From Datura wrightii (taxonomy: Eukaryota > Streptophyta > Magnoliopsida > Solanales > Solanaceae), in the NCBI GenBank assembly GCA_035772735.1, contig JASDFA010000020.1:92263001-92327000 (forward strand): DNA of 64,000 bases, read 5' to 3'. Made by a program: the position numbers and the translations under genes. The notes below the pieces were generated by a model. The model was not told the DNA's origin. It was given only the letters and a program-made list of their open reading frames with translations, and searched no databases. Each line of letters starts with the position of its first letter. Positions within the stretch are counted from its first letter, which is position 1. Of this stretch, positions 43,942-53,831 are shown in pieces.

Positions 43942-44813
43942 ATGATTTCTAAGGGTTGTTTATACCATCAAGTTAGTGTTAAGGACGTGGAGTCTGAGAT
44001 CCCGACTATCCAGTCAGATCCAATAGTACGTGAGTATCCAGAGGTCTTTCCTGATGATTTTCCAGGTATTCCTCCCGAGCGAGAGATTGATTTCGGTATT
44101 GACCTCCTTCCCGATATGCAGCCTATATCTATTCCTCCCTACAGGATGGCTCCAGCCGAGCTAAAAGAGTTGAAGGATCAGTTAAAAGATTTGCTAGATA
44201 AGGGGTTTCATTAGACCGAGCCAATCTCCATGGGGCGCACCAGTATTATTTGTTCGGAAGAAAGATGGTTCCCTTCGTATGTGCATTGATTATCCACAGT
44301 TGAACAAAGTCACTTTCAAGAACAGGTATCCCCTACCCAGGATTGATGATCTGTTCGATCAGCTTTAGGGTGCTAAGTGTTTCTCAAAGATAGATCTCAA
44401 ATCTGGGTATTATCAGCTTAGAGTTCGGGAGAGTGATATCACAAAGATGACATTCAGGACATGGTAAGGTCATTGCGAGTTTGTAGTTATGTCTTTTGGA
44501 CTAATGAATTCTCCTGCAGCTTTTATGGACCTGATGAACACGGTGTTCAAGCAATATTTGGACATGTTCATCATCATGTTCATCAATGACATCTTGGTAT
44601 ACTCCTGGAGCGAGGAGGAGCATGTCGCTCACTTGAGAGGACTGCTCTAGACCCTCAAGGATCACCAATTGTATGCAAAGTTCAGCAAGTGTGAGTTTTG
44701 GTTGGACTCCATGGCATTCTTGGGCCATGTGGTGTTTAGAGAAGGCATAAAGTTGACTCGCAGAAAATTGAGGCGGTGAAGAATTTGCCAAGATTGGTGA
44801 ATCCTTCGGATAT
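43942..44813 (+). pseudogene. Element F reverse transcriptase, copy 2
   Basis: As copy 1, with its own one-base gain at about 44205 that ends the first reading at GFH. It shares the DQL-TAG-GA stop (about 44367) and F-I-N-D (44579-44590) in place of F-I-D-D. It keeps CAG in YYQLR, which is TAG in copy 1, so that stop arose after the duplication. A TAA replaces Tyr in the TWYGH segment near 44465. Confidence 0.87.
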
Positions 44814-45469
44814 TCGGAGTTTCTTGGGCCTAGCTGGCTACTATCGGAGGTTTGTGGAGGGTTTCTCATCCATTGCAGTGCCTTTGACTAAGTTGACCCA
44901 GAAGAAGGTGAAGTTTCAGTGGTCAGAGGCTTGTGAGTAAAGCTTCCAAGAGTTGAAGGCTCGACTTACCTCAGCACCAGTATTGAACCTACCCGAGGGT
45001 AACGATGGTTTCGTTGTGTATTGTAATGCTTCCAGAATTGGACTTGGGTGTGTGTTGATGCGACGTGGGAGGGTGATAGCTTATGCTTCTCGATAGTTGA
45101 AAGTGCATGAAAAGAATTACCCGACCCACGATCTTGAATTGGCCCCATGGTTTTCGCATTGAAGATATGGTGTCATTAAATGTATGGGGTCCACGTGGAT
45201 GTAATTATGGACCACAAGAGCTTGCAATATGTGTTCACCCAAAAAGATCTAAATCTTCGGCAAAGGAGGTGGTTGAAGTTACTTAAGGATTATGACATGA
45301 GTGTCGTTTACTGCCCAAGCAAGGCTAATGTGGTTGAGGATGCACTTAGTAGACTCTCAATGGAGAGTGTGTCCCATGTGGATGAGGGGAAGAAGGAGTT
45401 GGTAAAAGATGTTCACCAGCTTGCAAGGCTGGGACTTAGATTGATCGATTCGACCAATGCGGTGTTGTT
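44785..45469 (+). pseudogene. Element F RNase H and linker, copy 2
   Basis: Has the same TAA after SEACE and the same TAG after YASR as copy 1, YCNAS in place of YCDAS, then MDHKSLQYVFTQKDLNLRQR and DALSRLSMESVSHVDEGKKE (45180-45500). Confidence 0.84.
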
Positions 45470-46555
45470 GTGCATAACTGGTCGGAATGGTCCTTGGTAG
45501 TTGATTTTAAATCCAAGAAAGATGAGGATCCAATATTGAGGAAGCTGAAGGAGGCGGTGCGGGATCAGAAAGTGGAGATTTTCTCCCAAGTGGGAGATGG
45601 TGTGCTACGATACCAGGGCCGACTAAGTGTTCCGGACGTTAATAATTTGAGAGTTCAGTTATAGCATGAGGCACATGGTACCAGATATTCTATTCATCCA
45701 GGGTCCACGAAAATGTATCGGGATTTGCGAGAAACCTATTGGTGGGATGGTATGAAAAGGGATATTGCGGAGTTCATAGCAAAATGTCCAAACTGTCAGC
45801 AAGTAAAAGCCGAGCATCAAAGACCTGGAGTGTACTTTAGGATATTTCCATCCACACTTGGAAGTGGAAAGAAATCAATATGGACTTCATTACAGGTGTA
45901 CCTCGTACTCTCCGGCAATACGACTATATTTGGGTAGTGGTGGATAGGTTGACCAACGGTGCACACTTCCTAGCATTCGTTCCAAAAAGGGCTCGGGACT
46001 CAGGTTAAGCAAAGAACAACTTTTCATCCTCAGACGGACGGCCAAGAGAAATGAACCATTCAGAATTTTGAGGTTATGTTGCGAGCATGTGTTATGGATT
46101 TCAAAGGTATTTAGGATGATCATTTGCCCTTGATCGAGTTCACTTATAATAACAGTTACCACTCTAGTATCCAGATGGAACCATTCGAGGTTCTCTACAG
46201 GCGAAGGTGCAGATCTCCCATCAGATGGTTCGAGGTTGGTGAGGCAGTTGTGGTAGGACCAGATTTGTTTTATGAGGCGATGGTGAAGGTTTAGTTGATA
46301 AGGGACCAGTTGAAAACCGCTCAGAGTCGTTAGAAATTGGATGCTGATGTGAGAAGAAGAGAATTGGAGTTTGATGTAGACAATTGGGTATTTCTAAAGG
46401 TATCTCCCAAAAAGCGAGTCGTGCAGTTCGGAAAGAAAGGTAAACTCAGTCCCTGCTATGTTAGTCCCTACCGGGTTGTGAAAAGAGTTTGTAAGGTGGC
46501 GTATGAGTTGGACTTGCCTTCAAAATTGGCTTCAGTTCATCCCGTGTTCCATGTA
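45470..46555 (+). pseudogene. Element F integrase, copy 2 (core deletion)
   Basis: The HHCC finger is complete (YWWDGMKRDIAEFIAKCPNC). The core then loses about 130 bp relative to copy 1: sequence jumps from GCACACTTCCTA to AGCATTCG (near 45972), a joint at a short repeat, removing the region with the second catalytic Asp. The C-terminal part has CRSPIRWFEVGE, LEFDVDNWVFLKVSPKKR and a readable GPY/F module, KLSPCYVSPYRVVKRV. Confidence 0.85.
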
Positions 46556-46814
46556 TCGCTTTTGAAGAAGTGCTTGGGTGATCCAGCCTTGGTGGTTTCG
46601 ATAGACAGTGTTGATGTGAAAGATAGTCTCAATTATGAGGACATTTCGGTTGAAATTTTGGATCAACAAGTTTTAAGGCTGAGGAACAAAGAGGTAGCTT
46701 TAGTTAAGGTTTTATGGATGAATTAGCATGTTTGAAGGAGCTACGTGGGAGGCCGAAGTGGATATAATGGCTAGATACCCACATTTGTTCTCTATCAGCT
46801 CAGTTCCGACTTGA
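46556..46814 (+). pseudogene. Element F chromodomain end, copy 2
   Basis: SLLKKCLGDPALVVSIDSVD, SLNYEDISVEILDQQVLRLR, NKEVALVKVLWMN, then the same TAG and TGA as copy 1 and the terminal ARYPHLF segment, ending at TGA 46812-46814. Confidence 0.85.
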
Positions 46815-47037
46815 GGTATCAGTTTTTTCCCTAATTCTCAAATTATTTTTCACGTTCAGTTCATGTGTGCAAGTTTGAATTATGTTATGATAAATATGTG
46901 TGATGCCTGAATTTAGTTTAGCTATGTGGTTCTTTTTGGAGGTAGTCATTCCGTGAAATTTTGGTTAAAATAATCAGTATTGGAGCATGATAATTTCTTG
47001 TTTTTGTTTCTTGCAATGTTTGAGGATGAATGTTTCC

Positions 47038-47050
47038 AAGGGGGAGATAT
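47038..47050 (+). promoter_or_regulatory. Polypurine tract, internal copy 2 (F)
   Basis: AAGGGGGAGATAT ends directly before LTR3. Confidence 0.85.
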
Positions 47051-49628
47051 TGTTATACCCCTAAAACTCAAGAAATCGGACCCGGAAGTGAATCATGAGT
47101 AAATCTGGAAAATATTGCAGTAGTGGCAGAACGGGTCACTTAACGACTCGTGAGGAGGCCTAACGAGTCGTCAAGTGACTCCTGGGGAATTCCTGAGATG
47201 ATGAAGGACTCGAGGTCCTCACAGGTGATGTAACGACTCGTGGTCAGTCACCACAAGTCGTCATGTTAGTCGAGGGGAGGTCCTAGAGAAAGATGGTAAA
47301 GCTTATCCAGTGTACTTAACGGATGGTACCTAACAAGTCGTTGTCAGTCCTAACGACCCGTTAAGAGGGTCGTTACCAAGACAAATGAATTTTCATGAAT
47401 GACGAGGCAGTGCACTTGACGAGTGAACCAACGGATCGAGTTCCGTAGTAACGAGTCGTTAGGTCGTCCGTTAGGACCCCCTAACAGTTATTTTAAGTGA
47501 TTTCAGTAAGGGCTTTTCCGTAATTCCTAAGTTCTAAGGGCCTATATTACGTCGTTTTAAGCTCGTAATAGAGGGTTTTAAGTAGAGGAAAACCCATCTT
47601 AGGCCATTTCTTCATGCATGCAAGGTTGAAGGTTTGAAGGGAAGAAATTGATGAGAATTTCAAGGTTTTGAAGGGAAATCTCATCTGGGTAATTAGGAGG
47701 AGTTAAGTTTCTTCATTCCTAGGTATGTAAGGCTATGAGTGGGTGCTTCCTTCCACACCCATTCCCATTCCCAATCAATTTGTGATTTGGTTGTGATGAT
47801 CAAGTATGGGTCTTCATTTAATTGCATGATTCTTACATTTCTATTCACGGTTATGATTAAATTGAGTTGATATTGCTGCTTTACTGAGCTTGGACATATT
47901 CTATTCTTGATTTCGTTTACCAAAATTATTTTTAAAAAATTGAATCTAAAACGTCCATGTGTGGGTAGTTCCTAATAGAATGTGGTGCTGATGGAGTAGA
48001 TGATTAAAAGCATGTTTCCAACCTTACCCATGATTTTGATAATATTTTCAAATAAGATTTAATAGACCCAAGTATGATGGAGCTTTGGGTAGTGCCCAAT
48101 GATGAGCATGAGTGATGATTTTCTTGAATTGACCTTATTACTTCGTTTTGGAGTGAAATCTCTCAAATTATAATATTTTCAAATGATTTCAATGGGTTCA
48201 AGCATGATAAGGTTTTGAGCAAGGCCATTATGTTGATAATGATGAAGTGATATTTCTAAAGTATGCTTACCACATGATTTTTGGAATAAAGGCTCCCACT
48301 ATTCATTGAGCTTATGGTATGTTTCAAAGTAAATCCTCTATATGCGTAAATCCTTATTTGCTATGCATGTTATTGTCGAGCTTTGTCAAGGACAATGTTA
48401 AGCTTCATTTCACATGTTGTTGAGTCTATGCATGATTTCGTTCTAAGCTTTGTCGAAAGGACATTGTTGAGCTTCATATTTATATGATGTCTAGTGTATA
48501 TGTGATTCCATAATGAGCTTTGTCAATAGACAATGTTAACGTTCATTTCGCATGATGTTGATCTTATGCACGATTTCTTGTTGAGCTTCGTCACTAGACG
48601 ATGTTGACCTTCGTATTTATATGATGTAAAGCATTACATGTTCTGGGAGAAGAGTCTAGCACAGAGCGGGCTAAGGGTTGACTACCCTATGCCCCAGAAC
48701 TACGCACCAACGTAGGTTGATTCTATTATATTATTGGGACCTCCCTTGTGAGCTATCCCCGGCACAATTGGGCCTTTGACCTTGATATCGATATCATGGT
48801 ATAGTCTGTAGCCCTGACAAGGTTATGGAGGGCTCTGCTCACTTGAGTGTAATAGTCGGGACCATGTAACCTCTATCGTGGTATGTCGGTTAAGTGACGA
48901 GTCTCCCACTGTCTATATCATTCGGGTTTGCATATCCATTACTCATGATGATTATCTTATGCATGCATGTTCAAAAAGCAAGGTTTGACTCATTGTTCAG
49001 CTTTTGATATAAATGTTATGATTTAGCTTGAGTCATTTGATTTAGTCATGATATTCTGAAGCCATTCATGACCACGTATAAAATAAGAATGATTTCATAA
49101 TGAATACTTGTGATCTTTTTCTTAATTTAAAGGCTATCATATATGTATGACTTGTTTTAAAAGACTATTATTGCTCTAGCGGTTTTACTTACCTTACATA
49201 CTCGGTACATTCTACGTACTGACCACATACTTTCTATGTTGCATCTTTTCATGATGCAGGATCGGGTTCTCAGGTTCAGCGTAGTTCGTAGCCGCTTATC
49301 AACGCTAGCACCTACTTGTTTGGTGAGTGATCATCTTCCGAGTTCTAGATTTTCAGTTATCTTGAGCGTATTTTAAGTTTCAATATTTCTGAGCTAGTCG
49401 GGGTTGTCCCATCAGCTCATCTAGATTAGAGGCTTATTAGACCTAGACATGTAATTAGCTTCAGATGTTCATTCTATTGTTATGTTAAGTTAGACTTCCG
49501 CTGAGTTTATATTTATGTTTCCATCATGCCTATTAAATGAGTTAGTGAATGCTTATGCCATGGCTTGACTTGGGTTCTCTCGGGGTCTCTTGTCCCGTGT
49601 TTATGAATCTGGGTCTCCTCTCATGAAA
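47051..49628 (+). repeat. Element F LTR3
   Basis: TGTTATACCCC to a decayed end (CTCATGAAA where CTCGGGTCGTGACA is expected), 2578 bp, followed by GATAG. Its last 350 bp carry variants absent from LTR1 and LTR2. Confidence 0.9.
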
Positions 49629-49633
49629 GATAG
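49629..49633. repeat. Target duplication of element F, right copy (GATAG)
   Basis: Exact partner of 31990-31994. The C 5' LTR resumes with TTACAAGTGTCAG. Confidence 0.92.
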
Positions 49634-51149
49634 TTACAAGTGTCAGTTGAGAACTTGACTTTAGCTTGCACCACAAAGATTTAATATGAAAACAAATAAA
49701 ATGGGGGTTTATAATTTTCAGTGAATTGTATCAGGTAAATTAGTGAAATAAATCAGCAAGATCAGCAAAGTTGTCAACAAGAGTATGAGAGACTAGAGGT
49801 GATGTATAGATGAAATAACAACTAGATCGAGACATGTCGGGTCATCTTATGAGTTCAAGAAGTGTAAATAATCTCAAAAAGTGGGTAAATTATAGTTTTT
49901 CAGCCTTCTAATTACCTCTTACTAGAGTTTTGTCAAACCTCTAGTACGATTTAGCTTAACCCGATTTGATTTGGATTAGCAACTGCACTAATTTCTAGCT
50001 ATTAGCTGCTAATAAGGAATGAGAATGCAATTTCAGCTATTTCTAGCCCAATTTCACAATCTCTTATTCATACCTACTACTAAATTCTCCTCCAATGCAT
50101 AATTATTCTTTTACACCGCAACAATCAAGCAAAAACAAATAGACCCATATCATAATCAATGGACCTTCCTTTATAGATTAAAGAGAATCTAATAGATATA
50201 CATTTATTTGAACAATATAAAGATGACTCTAGCAATACCCAATCTAATTAAGTATTTATCATCACACACCTCTAGTTAATGATTTAGCTACTCATGATTA
50301 AAAAATTCATTAACACATTCATCAATAGCTTCATTGAATTTTATAGTAGGAGTAGAAAAATCAACTTCATAAGATAATCTCCAACAATAGCTCAAACTTA
50401 CTACTACAAAGAAGATATAAAGAAGAGTACTTTTTCCAAATTTACTAATCAAAATCTCCCTACTTCAACTAAGAGAATGTTCTGCAGGTAAAAGGGAAAC
50501 AATGATGTGATATATGCTTTTTCTCTCTTTCAATATCTCTATTTCTATCTCTCATTCTGCCTTGCATATCTGTAAAAAGTACTTTTTCTTCTATTTATAT
50601 CCTGAAAAGTAGGGCACTTTTTATCTCTTTTCCCATGTTGAAAGATTATACCCCTGAGCACCATTCTGGAAGCGTTGAAGGCACCGATGGTTCGCCGGTT
50701 CCAATCTGTGAACCGCTAGATATCTCTTCTGAGCCCTTACTAAATTCCAGTGAACATCGGTGGTTCACACGGCATTTCGCTGATGCTAATCCATGAACCA
50801 CTGGCTCTTCAAGCTATTTTCCAGAACTTTGGTTGCCTTTCGACGACTGGATTGGCGAATCGCCACTAGAAATCCGTAAACCTCCTGTGGCATTAATCCT
50901 CAGAGAAAGTGATGTTCGGCCTTTGGCCGACGTTTGGCCGGTTTTCACCTGTGGATGCCGGTTTTCACCTGTGGATCGCCGATTTCCTCTCACTCCCTTC
51001 TTTTTGCTCCATTTTTCTGTTTTCTTCACATTTAGTCATCTGCATACAACAAAAGTAAAAAAAGGAATAAAATCCATAGAATAAACTCAAGAACTAAGTA
51101 AAAACTCAAGCTTTAGAGCCTCATGAGTTTGTAAATTACCAACTCATCA
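49634..51149 (-). repeat. Element C 5' LTR, outer fragment
   Basis: Continues the LTR cut at 31994 and ends CCAACTCATCA. It has a TATAAATAG box (50591-50599) and a dyad block (about 50670-50980) in which a segment around GCCGGTTTTCACCTGTGGAT is tandemly duplicated (about 50937-50980). No plastid insertion is present, unlike the 3' LTR. Confidence 0.88.
50591..50599 (-). promoter_or_regulatory. TATA box, element C 5' LTR
   Basis: The minus strand reads TATAAATAG. This is the LTR that would drive the element's genomic RNA; element F now separates it from gag. Confidence 0.6.
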
Positions 51150-51154
51150 ATATC
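51150..51154. repeat. Target duplication of element C, right copy (ATATC)
   Basis: Exact partner of 6259-6263. Confidence 0.92.
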
Positions 51155-51987
51155 CGCAGGATTCACCGGTCTAGGCCAATTCTTCACCACTTCTATCTTC
51201 TGAGAGTCTACCTGTACACCCTTACTTACACCACATAACCCAAAAATGCCACTGAGTTCAACCAAAACTCACTTTTACTGAATTAGCATACAACCGGCGA
51301 TCCTTAAGAGTCTGTAGCAGCACCCTCAAATGAGCGGCATGCTCCTCCTCTTTCTGAGAGTATATAAGGATATCATCTATGAACATAATCACGAACATAT
51401 ACAAGTATGGATTGAACACCCTGTTCATTAAATCCATAAAATATGTAGGAGCATTTGTTAGTCCCAAAGACATAACTACAAACTCATAGTGACCATACCG
51501 AGTCCTGAAGGCTGTCTTCGAGATGTCGCTCTCTCGAACCCTAAGCTGATGGTATCCGAATCTGAGATCTATTTTTGAAAAGCACTTCGCACCCTAAAGC
51601 TGGTCAATAAATCATCAATCTCTGGAAGAGTATACCTGTTCTTGATGGTAACTTTGTTCAATTGCCGATAATCAATGCACATATGAAGGGAACCATCCAT
51701 CTTTCGGATAAAGAGAACTGGTGCACCCCACGAGAATTTGCTCGGTCTAATGAAACCCTTGTCCAGGAGGTCCTTCAACTTCTCCTTCATTCCTTTAGCT
51801 CATCTAGATTTATTCTATAAGGAGGAATAGATATATGCTGCATATCCGGAAGAAGTTCAATACCAAAATCAATCTCCTGCTCGGGAGGAACTCCCGGTAA
51901 ATCATCTGGATACTCGCACACTATGGGAACTGATTGGATAGTCGGGATCTCAGACGTAGCATTCTTAACCCTAACTAGGTGATACAT
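51150..51987 (-). pseudogene. Element D reverse transcriptase
   Basis: The minus strand reads MYHLVRVKN, DDLPGVPPEQEIDFGIELLP, HISIPPYRI, DLLDKGFIRPSKFSWGAPVL, LHMCIDYRQLNKVTIKNRYT. A one-base loss comes before DQL-TAG-GA, then MSLGLTNAPTYF and the catalytic F-I-D-D at 51383-51372, intact. The TAG after DQL is at the same codon as in F and G. The thumb runs to the ATATC joint and continues at 6263. A further frameshift is near 51260. Confidence 0.87.
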
Positions 51988-52500
51988 AAAACCTTTATGG
52001 ATCCTCTTTATGGCCCTTAAGGTAGGAAATGAAATGACCTACAAGCATAGCCGAACTACCCTTCCACTCGAGGACTAGCTCACTGAGAAATTGGAATTCT
52101 ACCGCACGGGTTCTACAATTTACTAAAGCATAACATGCATGTAGCCAATCCATGCCAAAGATAACATCAAAATCTATCATGGCTAACTCTACTCAATCCG
52201 CTTAAGGTGACTTTCTAAAGGACTGTATAGGACAATTTCTGTATACTCGTCGAGCTATAACCGAATCACTAACTGGAGTAGAGACTGAGAAGGGTTTTGA
52301 TAAGATTTCAAGACTAACTCCGAAACTACTAGCAATATAGGGCTTCAAAAAAGACAAAGTAGCTCCTGGGTCTAACAATGCACAAACATCAAGGTGGAAT
52401 ACTCATAACATACCGATGACCACATCTGATGAAGTCTCCTGCTCCTGTCAAGGTGCAAGGGCATAGAACCTATTCTGACATTGGCTGCCAACTAAACTAG
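51988..52500 (-). pseudogene. Element D protease
   Basis: Decayed minus-strand reading with a D-P-G-A-T-type site near 52365, SFGVSLEILSKPFSVSTPVS, then MIDFDVIFGMDWLHACYALV and RTRAVEFQFLSELVLEWKGS (52180-51995). Several TAG/TGA stops occur near 52200. Confidence 0.78.
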
Positions 52501-52887
52501 TAGAAGCACCCTATTAGAAGGGACGTGCTGCCGAAACTGCTGAACTAACAGCTGGGATATGGGATCCACCGTCATCCGGTCTAGTTGAAGGACAATCCCT
52601 GAGTCTGTGTCTGGGTTTGCCATACCCAAAACAAGCATTTGATCCAACTAAACACCTCTCTAGGTGCTTCTTGCCACACTTCATACAGGCTGGAAAAGTG
52701 CGATCTCCTATAATGCTTCCCTGGCCTCTTGAGCCTGACGATCTACCCCACTGATCACGTCTGGATCGAGATGGGACAGTAGTTGTTGATTGTTCTGGGG
52801 CTAATGACCTTTGCTGGAATTGAGGGCGGTGACCGCCACCGGATCTCTGCTGAGTGAACCCAACACTGTCCATCCTAGCCCTCTTGG

Positions 52888-52927
<40 letters not shown>

Positions 52928-53621
52928 ATATGCACCGCCTCCATCTACTGGGCTTACAAAACTATCCTGGGAAAATAAATATCCTGATGAAGCATGGAGA
53001 TCCTACAATCCTTGTTCAGGTAGTCCGCCACTCCATGCACAAACTTGCTCACCCAAGCTCTCTGGTCAGCCACTAGCTCTGGTGCATACTTAGACAAACA
53101 AGTGAATTTCAAAGCATACTCTTGTACCATCATGTTAACCTACTTCAGGTTCACAAACTCCGCTTCTTTAACCAACCTCATCTCACGAGGGAAGAACTGC
53201 TCTAGAAATACAACATGAAACTGCTCCAAACCTATAGGGCCTACTCCAGCTACCCTACTATCCTTCCATTGCTTAAACTAGATGTGCGCAACCCCTTTTA
53301 ACTAATATGAGGCTAAATCAGTGCACTCCTCTCCAGTCACCCCCACGATCTGGGTGATCTTCAGAATCTCATCAATAAACTCATGTGGATCCTTGTCCTC
53401 TACCGATCCAAGGAAGTCGGGAGGGTTCATCCTCAGAAAATTCCTAACTCTTGCCGCCACTGCATTCCCGTTCTGAGGGACATGCGCTACCACCTGCTGA
53501 TTGATTGAGGAAGGCTTGGCCTAACATCTGAATGGCTTCCCTGAACTCTGCGTGGAAAATTTCCATTTTCATGGCCATTTCCATTTCCATTTCTTCTTCT
53601 ATTAACTCTGTGGGGAGGCAT
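52501..53621 (-). pseudogene. Element D gag
   Basis: Starts MPPHRVNRRRNGNGNGHENG at 53621, frameshifts to REAIQMLGQAF near 53545, then PQNGNAVAARVRNFLRMNPP, DKDPHEFIDEILKITQIVG (53493-53302). A poorly kept capsid follows, then a (CT)15 expansion (52889-52918) and the RNA-binding region (52873-52514). The last has an extra C-X2-C-X3-H-X3-C word before the main knuckle at 52633-52592, where the second Cys is Tyr (CFGYGKPRHRLRDC). Confidence 0.83.
52889..52918. repeat. (CT)15 microsatellite inside gag
   Basis: Thirty bases of CT. In element F the same place reads GAGAGAGAGGCCAAG, so the repeat grew from a short GA run in the gag coding sequence. On the coding strand it would spell Arg-Glu repeats. 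Confidence 0.9.
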
Positions 53622-53816
53622 GATTCTGCAAACACGTATAGCACGAGTTAGAAGGATAGAGATACATTTCATCGCATGACATAGATCATGAAAGAAGGAA
53701 ATATTTCCTAAACATCTCGTAGCCTCTTCTTCATAAGTGTGGCGCTCTTCACACCCATGAAAAAGACTCTACTTAATGTGGCTTTTAGACACCCTAGGTC
53801 ACTTCAAAACCTAATG

Positions 53817-53828
53817 CTCTGATACCAA
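53817..53828 (-). promoter_or_regulatory. Primer-binding site, initiator tRNA-Met (element D)
   Basis: The minus strand reads TGGTATCAGAGC, a perfect 12-base match. Confidence 0.87.
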
Positions 53829-53831
53829 GTT

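Larger units (their letters stand above)
31995..49628 (+). mobile_element. Element F: three-LTR tandem Tekay-type chromovirus
   Basis: LTR1 (31995-34396), internal 1 (34397-39497), LTR2 (39498-42080), internal 2 (42081-47050) and LTR3 (47051-49628), all plus strand, with a single GATAG pair only at the outside. The two internal regions are nearly identical and share the same inactivating changes. LTR2 is a hybrid: it matches LTR3 in its 5' half and LTR1 in its 3' part. That is the expected product of unequal crossover between the 3' and 5' LTRs of one insertion on two chromatids or homologues. Confidence 0.93.
6264..51149 (-). mobile_element. Element C: Athila-like retrotransposon, gag-protease type
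   Basis: Minus-strand element with 3' LTR 6264-8181, 3' non-coding region, ORF2 (11647-10205), a further non-coding region, a guest (B, 13036-29148), protease and gag (29461-31788), tRNA-Asp-type primer site (31878-31864) and 5' LTR (31883-31994 plus 49634-51149, split by guest F). The five-base duplication ATATC is exact. No RT, RNase H or integrase is present: the protease is followed directly by the spacer that follows integrase in element E. C therefore looks non-autonomous, or internally deleted. Confidence 0.9.

Noticed and set aside
31995..49628. Two independent, adjacent Tekay-type insertions
   Set aside because: The middle LTR is shared and hybrid, there is one target duplication pair for the whole, and the two internal regions share stops and F-I-N-D.
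52514..52873. Stand-alone zinc-finger gene
   Set aside because: It is the RNA-binding end of element D gag in the expected order between capsid and protease, with one knuckle Cys already lost.
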